This document shows positions 11,203 through 22,601 of a DNA stretch of 64,000 nucleotides, in pieces; position 1 is the first letter of the stretch, and the number at the start of each line of letters is the position of its first letter. The notes under the pieces were generated by a model that saw nothing but the letters and a program-made list of their open reading frames with translations, was not told where the DNA came from and ran no database searches. The translations under genes and the position numbers were made by a program. The stretch covers positions 171,278,927 to 171,342,926 of the forward strand of contig CM042691.1 of NCBI GenBank assembly GCA_023614405.1, given 5' to 3'. Source of the stretch: Avena insularis. Lineage: Eukaryota; Streptophyta; Magnoliopsida; Poales; Poaceae.

Positions 11203-12764
11203 GGGAGAAGGTCACTGGAAGCGGAATTACCCCAAGTACCTGGAAGATCTAAAGAATGGTAACATCAAGAAGAAAGGTATATTTTATATACATGTTATTG
11301 ATGTGTATCTTACTAGTAGTCGTAGTAGTGCCTGGGTATTTGATACTAGTTCGGTTGCTTGTATTTGTAACTCGAAATAGGTGCTGCAGAATAAGCGAGG
11401 ACTAGCGAGAGACGAGGTGACGATGCACGTTGGAAATGGCTTCAGCGTTGATGTGATCACTGTCGGCACGCTCCCTCTTCATCTAGCGTCGGTATTAGTT
11501 TTAAGTCTAAATAATTGTTATTTGGTGCCTGCGTTAAGCATGAACATTATACCTGGATCTTGTTTGTTGTGAGACGGTTACTCATTTAAGGCCAAGAATA
11601 ACGGTTATTCGATTTATATGAGTAATATCTTTTATGGTCATGCACCTTTGATAGATGGTATATTCTTATTGAATATCGATAGTAGTGATACACATGTTCA
11701 TAATATAGATGCTAAACGAATGAAATTGAATGATAATTCCACATATATGTGGCACTGCCATCTTGGTCACATTGGAGTGAAGCGCATGAAGAAACTCCAT
11801 TCCGATGGACTTCTTGAATCACTTGACTTTGAATCACTTGAAATATATCAAGCATGTATAATGGGAAAATGACTAAGACACCATTCTCTGGAATAATGGA
11901 GCGAGCTACAGACTTATTGGAGATCATACATACTGATGTGTGAGGTCCAATGAGTGTGGCATCGCGCAGTGGATATCGTTATGTTCTTACTTTCGCGGAT
12001 GACTTCAGTAGATATGGGTATATCTACTTTATGAAACATAAGTCCGAAACTTTTGAGAAGTTTAAGGAATTTCAAAGTGAAGTAGAAAATCAATGTAACA
12101 AGAAGATGAAGTTTCTTCAATCTGATCGTGGAGGTGAGTATCTAAGTTACGAGTTTGGCATGCATTTGAAGAAATGCGGAATACTTTCACAATTGACACC
12201 GTCAAAAACACCACAGCATAATGGTGTGTCCGAACATTGTAATCGAACTCTCTTAGATATGATTCATTCTATGATGTCTCTTACGAATTTACCGTTATCA
12301 TTTTGGGGTTATGCATTAGAAACAGACGCATTCACTTTAAATAGGGCACCATCTAAATCCGTTGAAACGACACCGTATGAATTGTGGTTTGGGAAGAAAC
12401 CTAAGTTGCCGTTCCTTAAAATTTGGGGTTGCGAAGCTTAGGTAAAGAAGTTACAGCCCGACAAGCTTGAACCCAAAGCAGAAAAATGCATCTTCATAGG
12501 ATACCCTAAAGAAACAATTGGGTATACCTTCTATCATAGATCCGAAGGCAAAGTTTTCATTGCCAAAAATGGATCCTTTCTTGAGAAGGAGTTTCTCTCG
12601 AAATAAGTGACTGGAAGGAAAGTAGAACTCGATGAGGTTTTTGAACCTTCTCTCGGATTTGAGAGTAGCAGCACCAGAAGATGTTCCCGTGCCGCCTTCA
12701 CCAATAAGAGAGGAAGCTAATGATAATGATCATGAAACTTTGAATGAAGTTACTATGGAAACTC
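11203..12764 (+). pseudogene. Copia gag-protease-integrase segment
   Basis: Reading from the left it shows the end of a gag zinc knuckle (GHWKRNYPK, last Cys replaced by Tyr), protease with VFDTSS where DTGS is expected, the pre-integrase HLGH region (about 11755-11775) and the integrase core. The integrase acidic residues are visible: HTDV (about 11929), SDRGGEY (about 12122) and GVSEH (about 12226). Stops interrupt at 11378, 11570, 11871, 11941 and 12439, and later frameshifts follow. The front of gag lies left of the window beyond the WHAM-type insertion. The Tekay-type element interrupts at 12765. Confidence 0.85.
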
Positions 12765-15700
12765 TGTAACATCCCAAAAATATTAATCAAGGTTATCAAT
12801 TCCAATAACTCAAAATTAGGGTTAACAAAAACTTTTGTGAATTAAAATCATATGGATGCATGTGTGTATGTGATGATTGTATGAATGCATGAATGGACTT
12901 GTGTGACTGTTGTGAATAGCAAGGATTGGCTTAAAGATGAAAACAACATCATTTAATTCATTTCCAAGCAGAAACAAATCAAGAGAAATTCAAAAACAAA
13001 CCAAACGAGCTAATGGTCATCTTTGCCAATCTTGCTCACTAGACCACTTTGAGTGTTTCTAGTCCAAGATTTCAAATAGAAACAAAGCCAAATCTTTTGA
13101 CCCCTTGCTAGACCTAGTAAAAGTGAACCCAAGCCCACCTTTCAAACTCACAGAAACATTTGGCAACTTGATTCAAATGACAAATCAAAATTGAATCTTT
13201 ATCATATGTGAAGATCACCAATTCTCAAAAACCAACCAAACCAGTGCACCTTGACCTTTCCAACTAACAAGAGACTAACTAGTATGTGACTAGTACACCC
13301 ACCAATTTTCATTCAAAAATTCAAATTCAAATCTCTTTCGGCCATTTCATCAAACACCTTGCAAACACAAATCGAACAAAACACAAAACACTATAGTGAG
13401 CAGTGTTTGTGCCTAACTTGTTCCCTCTCTAGCTCACAACATACTCTTAGTAGATCATCTAGCTCAGTTAACAAGCTTTAGCTCACTATGAGCTTGCCAT
13501 TGCCATCAATGGTGAGCATGCTGAGCCTCAACTTGCCACCCCATTGTCGACGGCAATCTAGGAGCATCTCTAGCCTTGCCAACCTTGTCTGGGACACTGA
13601 CCACCGTCCACTGTCACCTCCTGTCCAACGCCAAATCACAGCCAAGCCCTGGACCACTCAGCCCGAGCGTGCCCAGCTTCTCTGCAAGCATGCCGAGAGC
13701 GCGCCAGAGCGCGGCACTCGACACGCGAGCACAGACTGTGCACCATCCTCGCCGCTTGCATGCATGATCACCATCGTCCCAGGAACCGCCAGGACATGCC
13801 CGTTCGTCGCCGGGCGACCAGGACAGCCCATGCGCCATTAATTTTCCCGTCGGACCCGTCCAGAGCGTCGCAACGTTCCGACCTCATCGCACTGCCCCAC
13901 GCCTCGCGACCATGCCGCTGAGCTTCTCTAGGAGGTAGAGCACCATCCCCTACCGTCGCACATGCCATTATCCCACTGTGACGACGACCACGACGAGCTC
14001 CACCCGCGCCCTTCGGTCCCTCCATGGCACTATAAATAGAGGCCATCCCCGTTCGATTTCTTCACACCAACACACTCCCCTCTCTTTCAGAATCACCCAC
14101 CTCATCCCCAGAGCAAGGCGAGCAGAAGGTCACCGGAATTTTGCCGGATTCTGCCGCGGAGGAGGAGAAGAGGAGCCAGCGATTGGAGCCGCCCCAGGAG
14201 AAACCACCGGTACCAGGAGGTTCGTCGTTGTCGACTTCGTCATTCGCCCCCATCGCCGACCCTCTCCTGAGCCCCGGTGAGCCTCACACGACCCCCACTG
14301 GCCGCGCTAGGGTTCTTTCTCGCCGGCGTTGCCCGACGGAGACGACAAGCCACAGCTGTTCGATTAGATGTTGATCGTGTGGTCTAGATTTCCCTATACC
14401 CCTTCGCACCCCCCCTGTCTCGCTGACTGGTGGGGACAACCACTTAAACCTACCCGCACGTGTTGTACGTCGTGGGCCAGCCTAGTTAACTTCCCGCGTG
14501 ACCTAGTAGTTTGAATTTAGGTTTATTAATTTAGTTTCAAACTTAGTTCTGTCCCTAGATTCAAATATCAACCCAGAGAGATTCACTGAACAAAATTGCA
14601 TGAAACTAATTTTGCTAGAAAAGTAATGAAATTATTAACCCAAGCCCGTTGGATTAAAATCATTTGGATTTGTAGATCACCTATAGTAAAAATAACAAGG
14701 CGTAAGCTTTTCTGCATTCAAACATTTTTCAAATTTCAACCACAAAAGCTTTTGAGTTGATTCCAACTCTCAAAAATCATATTTAACAAGACATTTCTGA
14801 CTATATAAAAATATCTAGGTTTACTTGCAGAAATAATGGTCAAGCAATAAAATTATGCCCCATAGGCATTTCTAGTCACTTTATTTAAATTAAAATAAAA
14901 AGTTTAAACCTTATTAAATTGTGACACCACTTTAAATCACATTCCCATGTACTGAAATATGTGGTGATGACATGTGTCAACATGATCCCATGTTTTAGTT
15001 GGAGAATCTTAAGTAGTTTTTCAATGAGTAGAAATTACTTTTCTAAAATAAAATAAATAAAACTATTGCCTTAATCCTTCTGATAATACTGATGATGCTA
15101 AATCATCTAGTGTGAACCTTTGTGTAATAAATAGAGTAGTTAAGAATTTTTTGGTGATTGTGTACCTCGTATTTATTTATAGCCGCTAGTACCGAACAAG
15201 GATACGAGGAGGAAAGAGAATACTATGAGGAATAAGCCGAGGAGAACTTTAACACTGCTCTGCACAAGGCAAGCTAACACTTGCAACTGTGAAAACTATA
15301 CAATCTATGCAATGCATTAGGAATGCCTTGATTATACCATTTGATGATACGCAATCCTAGTTTATTTGCAAGCTTTGTTATTTTATTTCTTTATCAAAGT
15401 TTTCTATTGGAGTTTACCTAGTGACTTGTAGATTTTAGAAAGATAATTAAAGGTAGCACAAAGAGCATAAAACTTGGCCTAAGTTAGATAATCTTGATGT
15501 CATCCTGAGGCATGAGATTGAACTTAGATCATTCACCTTTGTTTATCACCCCACCATTAGTGTTTACCCCCACTTGTAGATGCTAGCTCTAAGCATAAAA
15601 CTTGATCAACTTTAGATGGGAATACTTGGTGAAAATGATTATGAAAACCTTAGAATGGTGAGTCATTCTAATGAAATGTTTTGACATGTGTTCTTGAACA

Positions 15701-16743
15701 CCAGATCATTTTGTTGATGAAAATGTTGAGGCATGAGCCTTAGCCCTTATAAAACTGATGGTTGTCTGGATGCGATACCATTCCAATTTTACCGTATAAC
15801 CATAATACCCGAAATTTCGGTAGGGCTTGACTGGAAATTTGTATACCTTAGTATGGGTTCCCTTGTGGCCAAGGTTTAAGCTGAGGCTACCTTGAGAAGA
15901 TTGTCCACCTATGCAGTTCCCAAGATGACAGTTGGTCATGGTTGGGAGGCCAAACTCATAGGAGAGGTGCCTATACTAGGGAGTGTAACTGAAAGGTTAC
16001 GATTGATTATCCGCATACTGAGTATGGTGAATTCAGGATTGTTCCTGACGGATGTATCGAATATTGTGGTGAAAGTGTACCACCTCTTCAGAGTGTCATA
16101 CTATTCGAATAGCCGCGTCCACAGTTATGGACAGTTGGAGTGGCCATACTGTTCCGTTGTCAGATGTTTTCAAAAGGACTTGTGAAATGAATCATGACTT
16201 TGACTTGACCACTACAGGGTTGTGTTATGAAAATCAAGTTCCCACTTAGGTGTTATAAAACTTTCAACTAGCTTTCTTTGCTTCTGAACTCAGTAGAGGT
16301 AAATCTCGATTTTTGCAAAACAACCTAGAGCCTAGTACTTCCAACTCAAAACCCCTTCACTTGTTAGTAATAGTTTGTGAGTACTTAAAGAGTACTCATG
16401 GCTTTGTCTCTGGCTATTCCCATGGCCAGACTATGAGGAGGACTATCAGAAGGATGGACCACAGGAAGGTTACGACAACTAGGATCATCTCCCATCGTCA
16501 GCATTGCCTATGACTATGAAGATGGAGCTTCGCCCATGCTACCGTTATTATTACGTTATTCCGCTGCTTGATTGTATTAAGACTGGATCATGAGATCCTT
16601 TATTTGTTGTAAGACCTTATGTATGGTTTGTAATGGATGATGTACTATGATATGAAATCTATTATGTCTCGCAAAAATGGTAATCCTGGGATTGCGATGT
16701 ATGGCATAACATGCATCTGGGATTAAAAATCCGGGTGTTGACA
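12765..16743 (+). repeat. 5' LTR of Tekay-type element (3,979 bp)
   Basis: It is bounded by TG...CA and matches 22602-26566 throughout. It contains a GC-rich promoter block with a TATA box at 14031-14038, an AT-rich intron-like stretch, and a splice-acceptor-like atttatttatag ending at 15182 followed by an acidic frame. Apparent ORFs at 13488-14374 overlap on both strands and are not supported as genes. Confidence 0.9.
14031..14038 (+). promoter_or_regulatory. TATA box in 5' LTR of Tekay-type element
   Basis: TATAAATA is preceded by a GC-rich stretch and followed by a C/A-rich leader. The same box is present in the 3' LTR at 23851-23858. It lies about 1.27 kb after the LTR start, so most of the LTR is downstream of the transcription start. 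Confidence 0.7.
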
Positions 16744-16746
16744 AGT

Positions 16747-16760
16747 TGGTATTAGAGCCA
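16747..16760 (+). promoter_or_regulatory. Primer-binding site, initiator Met-tRNA type
   Basis: TGGTATTAGAGCCA lies three bases after the LTR end, one base off the usual plant initiator-tRNA complement. Confidence 0.8.
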
Positions 16761-16994
16761 TCCTGACCATAGGACACCCTAGTTTAGAATGGACGTTTGA
16801 ATCAAAAAAAACTTAGTTTCATAACCAAGGAAGTGAGTATTTATGAAAACTTATTATCATTCTTACCACTGAGACTCTTTCATGAAAATTCATGTTACTC
16901 GAAACTTCTTGCAAACTTACATAAAATTTGACACACTTGATCACTCTACTAACTTACTCATCCTATATTCTTATAGGTGGACGTGAAGTATAGC

Positions 16995-17774
16995 ATGTTC
17001 TATCAGTTGGGAAAAGGAGGAGATCTCATCTTTGAGCGTGACTTGGACTAGCTTTTGGAACTTCTGGAGCGCCCCCACCCCGAGTTCTTCGGAGCTCAGC
17101 TCAATGATCAGGAAGGAGAAGAACTGCAATGGTTGATTATTGCAAGTCTCCGAGGAAAGACTGAAGCCCCAACCTCAGAGGGAATTCAGTTCACCATTAG
17201 AGAGAACAACTGGCTAGATGGACTTGCCAGGTCCATGCAGGAAGATTTTGCCTGTCTGTGTGGGTAGAGTATCAATCAGATCAAGGGTACCTGCTTTGAG
17301 TTCTGCCCAAGGTGTGATGTTATGGGACAGCCATTGGAGGCACCATATCACCCCGAGATGAAGAACCAAGTGGACCACCTCAGCTTCATGATGTATGACC
17401 GGCAGAAGGAGTTGGACAATGCCAGCTCCTACGCCAACCACAACTATGCCATCGTTGTCCAGAAGGACCAGACCATCGCCATGCTAGTGAAGGATCGCCA
17501 GTCTCGTCGCCGTCAGCTTGACAAGAAGGAGCGCATCATTGCCCTCCTGCGCCACAGGATCACAGAGTTGGAGGAGACCGTCCACGAGAGGGACATGCAA
17601 CTTGAGGAGAGGGAGAACGTAGGAGAGGACCTTCGTGGAGACCCCTACTATTATCTCAGTGATGATGATGACTTTCTGGAGGATCAAGCCATGGACTTCT
17701 TCACCGATGAGGATGACTTCGCCTTCATTGATGATGATGATGAGGATGACGAGGACACTGATTCCGAGGAGTAG
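16995..17774 (+). pseudogene. Leader (pre-gag) ORF with coiled coil and acidic tail
   Basis: This frame of 260 codons runs from ATG 16995 to TAG 17772 with only two internal stops (17049 and 17265), between the primer site and gag. The ATG follows a splice-acceptor-like tattcttatag (ending near 16976). The second half has long runs of Arg, Lys, Glu and Gln with heptad-like spacing (about 17440-17620), then a tail of Asp/Glu repeats (SDDDDF, DDDDEDDEDTDSEE). No gag or enzyme motif is visible. It is separate from gag, whose ATG is 240 bases downstream. Similar upstream ORFs are known as additional ORFs of plant Gypsy elements in general terms. The acidic tail and coiled coil suggest a nucleic-acid or histone-related partner, but that is inference. 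Confidence 0.6.
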
Positions 17775-18013
17775 TAGCACTTGAGAACTAGCGTTAGTGA
17801 GTTGTATCCGGTCCCACTATATCGTAGTTTCACAGAATGGTTCTTAAAACCATCTGTTTTTCCTTGTTGTGGTGTGTGTTTGTATCGTGTGCTATGAATG
17901 AATGAAAAGCAAGTTGCTAGAAAAATCTGAGTCAAACTTCAAAAAAAATTCCAAATCAAAACTCCCAAACCTTATAAATTTCCCTCTTTTCTCATGATCT
18001 ATCTCAATCTTCA

Positions 18014-21000
18014 GATGCCTCGTGGAGGAAGCACTTCATCCCCGGACCCAATGTTGCAAATCTTCAAATATTGGTTTCAGACCGCGAAGCTGCAAGAGCC
18101 GAACATCCAGCCAACTTAACCACCCTTCAACACATAGCTCAGATGGCCAACAACAACAACCAAGGCCATGGAAACCAGGACAACCATGGATCCAAGCTCA
18201 AGAATTTCCAGAACACCAATCCACCTATCTTCACTACATCTGAAGAACCCCTAGATGCCGATGATTGACTGCAGACCATGGAGAACAACCTAGAAGTTGC
18301 AAGAGTGGAGGCCAATGAGAAAGTACTGTTTGCCACCCACTATCTGGCCGGAGATGCAAGAGCATGGTGGAACATCGTTCGCGCCATGAATGGAGGAGAG
18401 ATGATGACTTGGGATGAATTCAAACTCAAATTCAGCATAACCCATGTGCCACCGGGTTTGATCAAGAGGATGAGAGATGAATTCAGAGAACTAAAGTAAG
18501 GGAGGATGACAATAGTTGAGTACCATGACAAATTTTTGTCATTGGCTAGGTATGCACCAGATGAGATTGACACTGAAGCTAAGAACAAGGAGAGATTCCT
18601 AAACGGTCTGCATGATGAGATGCAAACAGTGTTAGTCAATATTCCATTTGCTGACATTGAAGCCTTAGTGGATTCCGTCATTCAGATGGAAGGCATGATC
18701 AACCAAGCCAATTAGAACTGCAAGCTTAGAATGACGCACCAACTAGGAACCCACCATACCCCAAACTATCGCCCCAACCCATCTCCAGGATTTTCCCCGA
18801 GAACCAATAGACCCCCGATGAACCGTCTGACCTATCCCAATCATGGAGGAGGAAACCCAAGGCCCAGAGGAAACCACAAAAACAACCCCGGCAACCCCAG
18901 CAATTTCAATCATGCACCGCGCAAGTTCAACAACAGCAACGTCGCCACCAACACCAATACTGCCCCAAGGACTGGAAGCAATGTTGTGCCTGTCGCAGCA
19001 AAGGACAAGTCTCAGGTGACTTGTTGTGAATGTGGAACCAAGGGTCACTATTCCAATGAGTGCCCCAAGAAGATTGCCACAGCCCCCAATGCAAATGCCC
19101 CAGCTCAGCAGCAACGTCGTGTTCAGCCTGGAAGAAGGTTTGCCCCAGGGAATTCGCTCAACTGCAATGGCCGTCTGTTTCTCATGCATACTGAAGAAGC
19201 CCAAGAAGCGCCAGATGTCGTGTTGGGTATGTTTTCTATTAACTCAGTACTTGCAAGAGTGTTGTTTGATTCTGGAGCATCGCACTCGTTTGTTACCGAA
19301 GAATTTGCTCACTAGTAAGATTCAACCAACAAATTGAAGCATGTTATGATAGTTCAAATACCTGGTTCAACCACCAAAGCTAGACAAATTTGCAAGGTCG
19401 TACCTATCCGAATCCATGGCATAGATGTTTATGCTAATCTAATAGTACTCGGAACTAAAGGTTTGGAAGTAGTACTAGGAATTGACTGGATGTCGAAACA
19501 TAAAGGATTAATCGACTGTGCCAAGAAATCCATAACCATGACCAGTACAACCAGAATATCAGTAGAGCATGTATTTAAAACTTTGCCTCGTCAATTCAAG
19601 TGCAACAAGAGTTTAGCCCAACCAACCATTGACCAAGTCAAAGTAGTCTGTGAATACCCTGATGTATTTCCAGATGTTTTGCCCGGTATGCCCCCTGATC
19701 GGGATATCGAGTTTGTCATTGAACTAATCCCTAGAACCGGATCCATAGCTTAGAGACCTTATAGTATGAACCCGTCTGAACTAGTGGAGCTGAAGCAGCA
19801 ACTAGATGCTATGCTGGAGGTAGGATTGATCCAACCAAGTGTGTGGCCATGGATATCACCTGTCTTGTTTGTGGACAAGAAATATGGAGGTAACCATTTG
19901 TGTACGGATTATCGGAAGTTGAATGATGTCACCATCAAGAACAAGTACCCACTATCGAAGATAGAAGACTTGTTTGACCAGTTGACTAGTGCCAAAGTAT
20001 TTTCTAAGATTGATCTTAGAACTGGCTATCATCAACTCAAGATTCGTGCAGAGGATATTCCAAAGACCGTCTTTACCACCAGATATGGATTGTATAAGTA
20101 TACTGTCATGTCTTTTGGATAAACAAATGCCCCCGCTTATTTCATAAACCTCATGAATAAGATTTTTATGGACTTCCTGGATAAGTTTGTCGTTGTCTTC
20201 ATTGATGACATTCTGATCTATTCCAAATCAGAAGAAGAACATGAGCTACACCTAAGGACCATCCTTGGAACTCTTAGGGAGCATCAGTTGTATGCCAAGT
20301 TTAGCAAATGTGAATTCTGGTTATAGGAAGTAGGATTCCTCGGACATATTGTATCAGCCAGAGGAATTGCTGTTGACCCTGCAAAGGTGAAGGATGTGGA
20401 AGATTGGCAAGCCACAACCACTCAAACCCAAGTTCATGCATTTCTCGTATTAGCGGGATATTACCGCAAGTTCGTAGAAGGATTCTCTAGTATTGCAAGA
20501 CCCATGACCCAATTGTTGAAGAAGGATAAGAAGTTTGAATGGACGGACAAATGAGAAGCGAGTTTTCAAGAACTCAAGAAGAGATTAATATCAGCCCCAA
20601 TCTTGATCATGCCGGATATCACGAAGCCTTTTGATGTATATTGTGACGCATCCAAGATCGGTCTCGGATGTGTGTTGATGCAAGAAGGCAAAGTTATATC
20701 TTATCTATCCTGACAACTGAAGCAGCATGAGCAGAATTATCCTACTCATGACCTTGAACTAGCAGCTGTAGTTCTAGCCCTGAAGACATGGAGGCATTAC
20801 CTTATGGGAAACCATTGTGAGATTTATTTGGATCACAAGAGCCCGAAATACATTTTCACTCAGAAGGAGCTGAATATGAGGCAAAGAAGATGGATAGAGC
20901 TAATCAAGGACTATGATCTGGACATCCACTATCACCCCGGTAAAGCCAATGTGGTAGCAGATGCCCTTAGTAGATTGCCGTGCCGCTTGAACTCCATGAT

Positions 21001-22543
21001 TCTCAAGGATCAACCAAGTTTGCACAAAGAGATGGAAGATTTCAGAATGGAATTAGTAAGTGAAGGATTTTTGGCTAGCATAGAACTTCAACCCACTTTG
21101 ATCAGCCAAATCAAGGAGGCGCAGAAAGGAAATGCTAGTATCGACGGAATCAAACGTCGTATCGGTACATGCAAAGTCCCCGGATTCACCGAAGATGAAG
21201 AAGGAGTTTTGTGGTACAAAGGATGTATCTCTGTGCCAGCATATTCCGAATTCAAGCAAGCTATTTTGAAAGAGGCCCATGATACTCTTTATTCTATCCA
21301 CCCCGGAGGAACAAAGATGTACCAAGATTTGAAGGAGCAATTTTGGTGGCATAAGATGAAGAGAGAAATCAGAAGCTACGTAGCGCAGTGTGACATTTGT
21401 CAGAGAGTCAAGGCGGGACATCAGAGACCCGCAGGACTGTTGCAACCATTGCAGATTCACGAATGGAAATAGGATTCAGTTGGAATGGACTTTATCACTG
21501 GTTTGCCTACTTATAGTAGGGGAAATGACTCTATTTGGGTCATAGTTGATAGATTGTCCAAAGTCGCCCATTTCATACCAGTTAAGACCACTTATCAAAG
21601 CTCAAAGCTATCATAGTTGTATATTGCTAAAATCTTCAGTTTGCATGGCGTCCCCAAGAATATTGTATCGGATCAAGGAACTCAGTTTACATAGAGATTT
21701 TGGAAGAAAGTCCAAGAACGATTAGGAACCCGACTGGATTTCAGCACAGCTTATCACCCTCAGACTGATGGACAAACGGAGCGAGTAAATAGAATACTCG
21801 AAGATATGTTGAGAGCCTGTGTGCTAGAGTATGGATCTAAATGGGAAGATTGTCTGCCTTCCGCAGAATTTTCATACAACAACAATTATCAAGCTAGTTT
21901 GAAAATGGCCCCATTTGAATTCATGTATGGAAGGAAGTGTAGTACCCCTTTGAATTGGTCGGAAGTAGGAGAGAGTCAGATTTTCGGACCCGACATCCTA
22001 CGGGAAGCAGAAGAGAAAGTTCACAAGATTCGAGAGAACCTCAAGACCGCCCAATCCAGACAGAAGAGTTATGCCGACAAGAGACGTCGAGACCTTGCTT
22101 TCAATATCGGAGATTTTGTGTATCTCAAAGTGTTGCCTTTGAAAGGAATGCAACGTTTCCAGCTCAAAGGTAAGTTAGCCCCCAGATATATAGGACCTTT
22201 CAAGATTCTGAATCGTCGAGGAGACGTATCGTATCATTTGGAACTGCTAGAAGAGATGCCAGCAATGCATAATGTGTTCCATATAATGTTACTTCGCAAA
22301 TGCCTAGAAGTCCCGGAGAAGACTGAAGTTTTCAAGAACATTGATCACCGAACCATAGAGATCAATGATGACCTGACGTATCCTGAAGTACCCATCCGTA
22401 TTTTGGAGGAAGCTTTCAGAACCACCCGGACCCAAAGTATCAAGTTTCTCAAAATCCAGTGGAGCAACCACACTTAAGAAGAAGCTACCTGGGAAAGAGA
22501 AGACTACATCAAGACGGAGTTTCCCGATCTCTTTAAATCCTAG
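18014..22543 (+). pseudogene. gag-pol polyprotein of Tekay-type chromovirus, decayed
   Basis: From ATG 18014, in order: gag core (about 18270-18710, with an AWWN motif near 18364), a basic Pro/Asn-rich linker, zinc knuckle CCECGTKGHYSNEC (about 19022-19066), protease with FDSGASHSF (about 19265), reverse transcriptase (19770-20560) with FIDD intact near 20200, RNase H with YCDAS (about 20640), integrase zinc finger and core with MDFI, SDQG and the Glu of DGQTER, and a chromodomain-like end (about 22375-22540). At least 12 stops and one early frameshift inactivate it. Several stops sit where related elements have Gln, Arg or Trp, as expected of C-to-T decay of methylated DNA. TAG at 22541 is the end, 46 bases before the polypurine tract. 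Confidence 0.9.
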
Positions 22544-22588
22544 TTTTCTTTTTCTTATTTCTCAAATCTCGGGACAAGATTTTGTTTA

Positions 22589-22601
22589 AGGAGAGAAGGT
22601 T
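22589..22601 (+). promoter_or_regulatory. Polypurine tract of Tekay-type element
   Basis: The purine run aaggagagaaggt directly precedes the 3' LTR start TGTAACATCCC at 22602. It primes plus-strand synthesis in such elements. Confidence 0.75.

Noticed and set aside
13488..14374. Several overlapping ORFs of 60-117 codons on both strands in a GC-rich block
   Set aside because: The same block recurs in the 3' LTR (23326-24195) with frames that differ. It surrounds the LTR TATA box, and high GC alone lowers stop frequency. No protein motif is seen.
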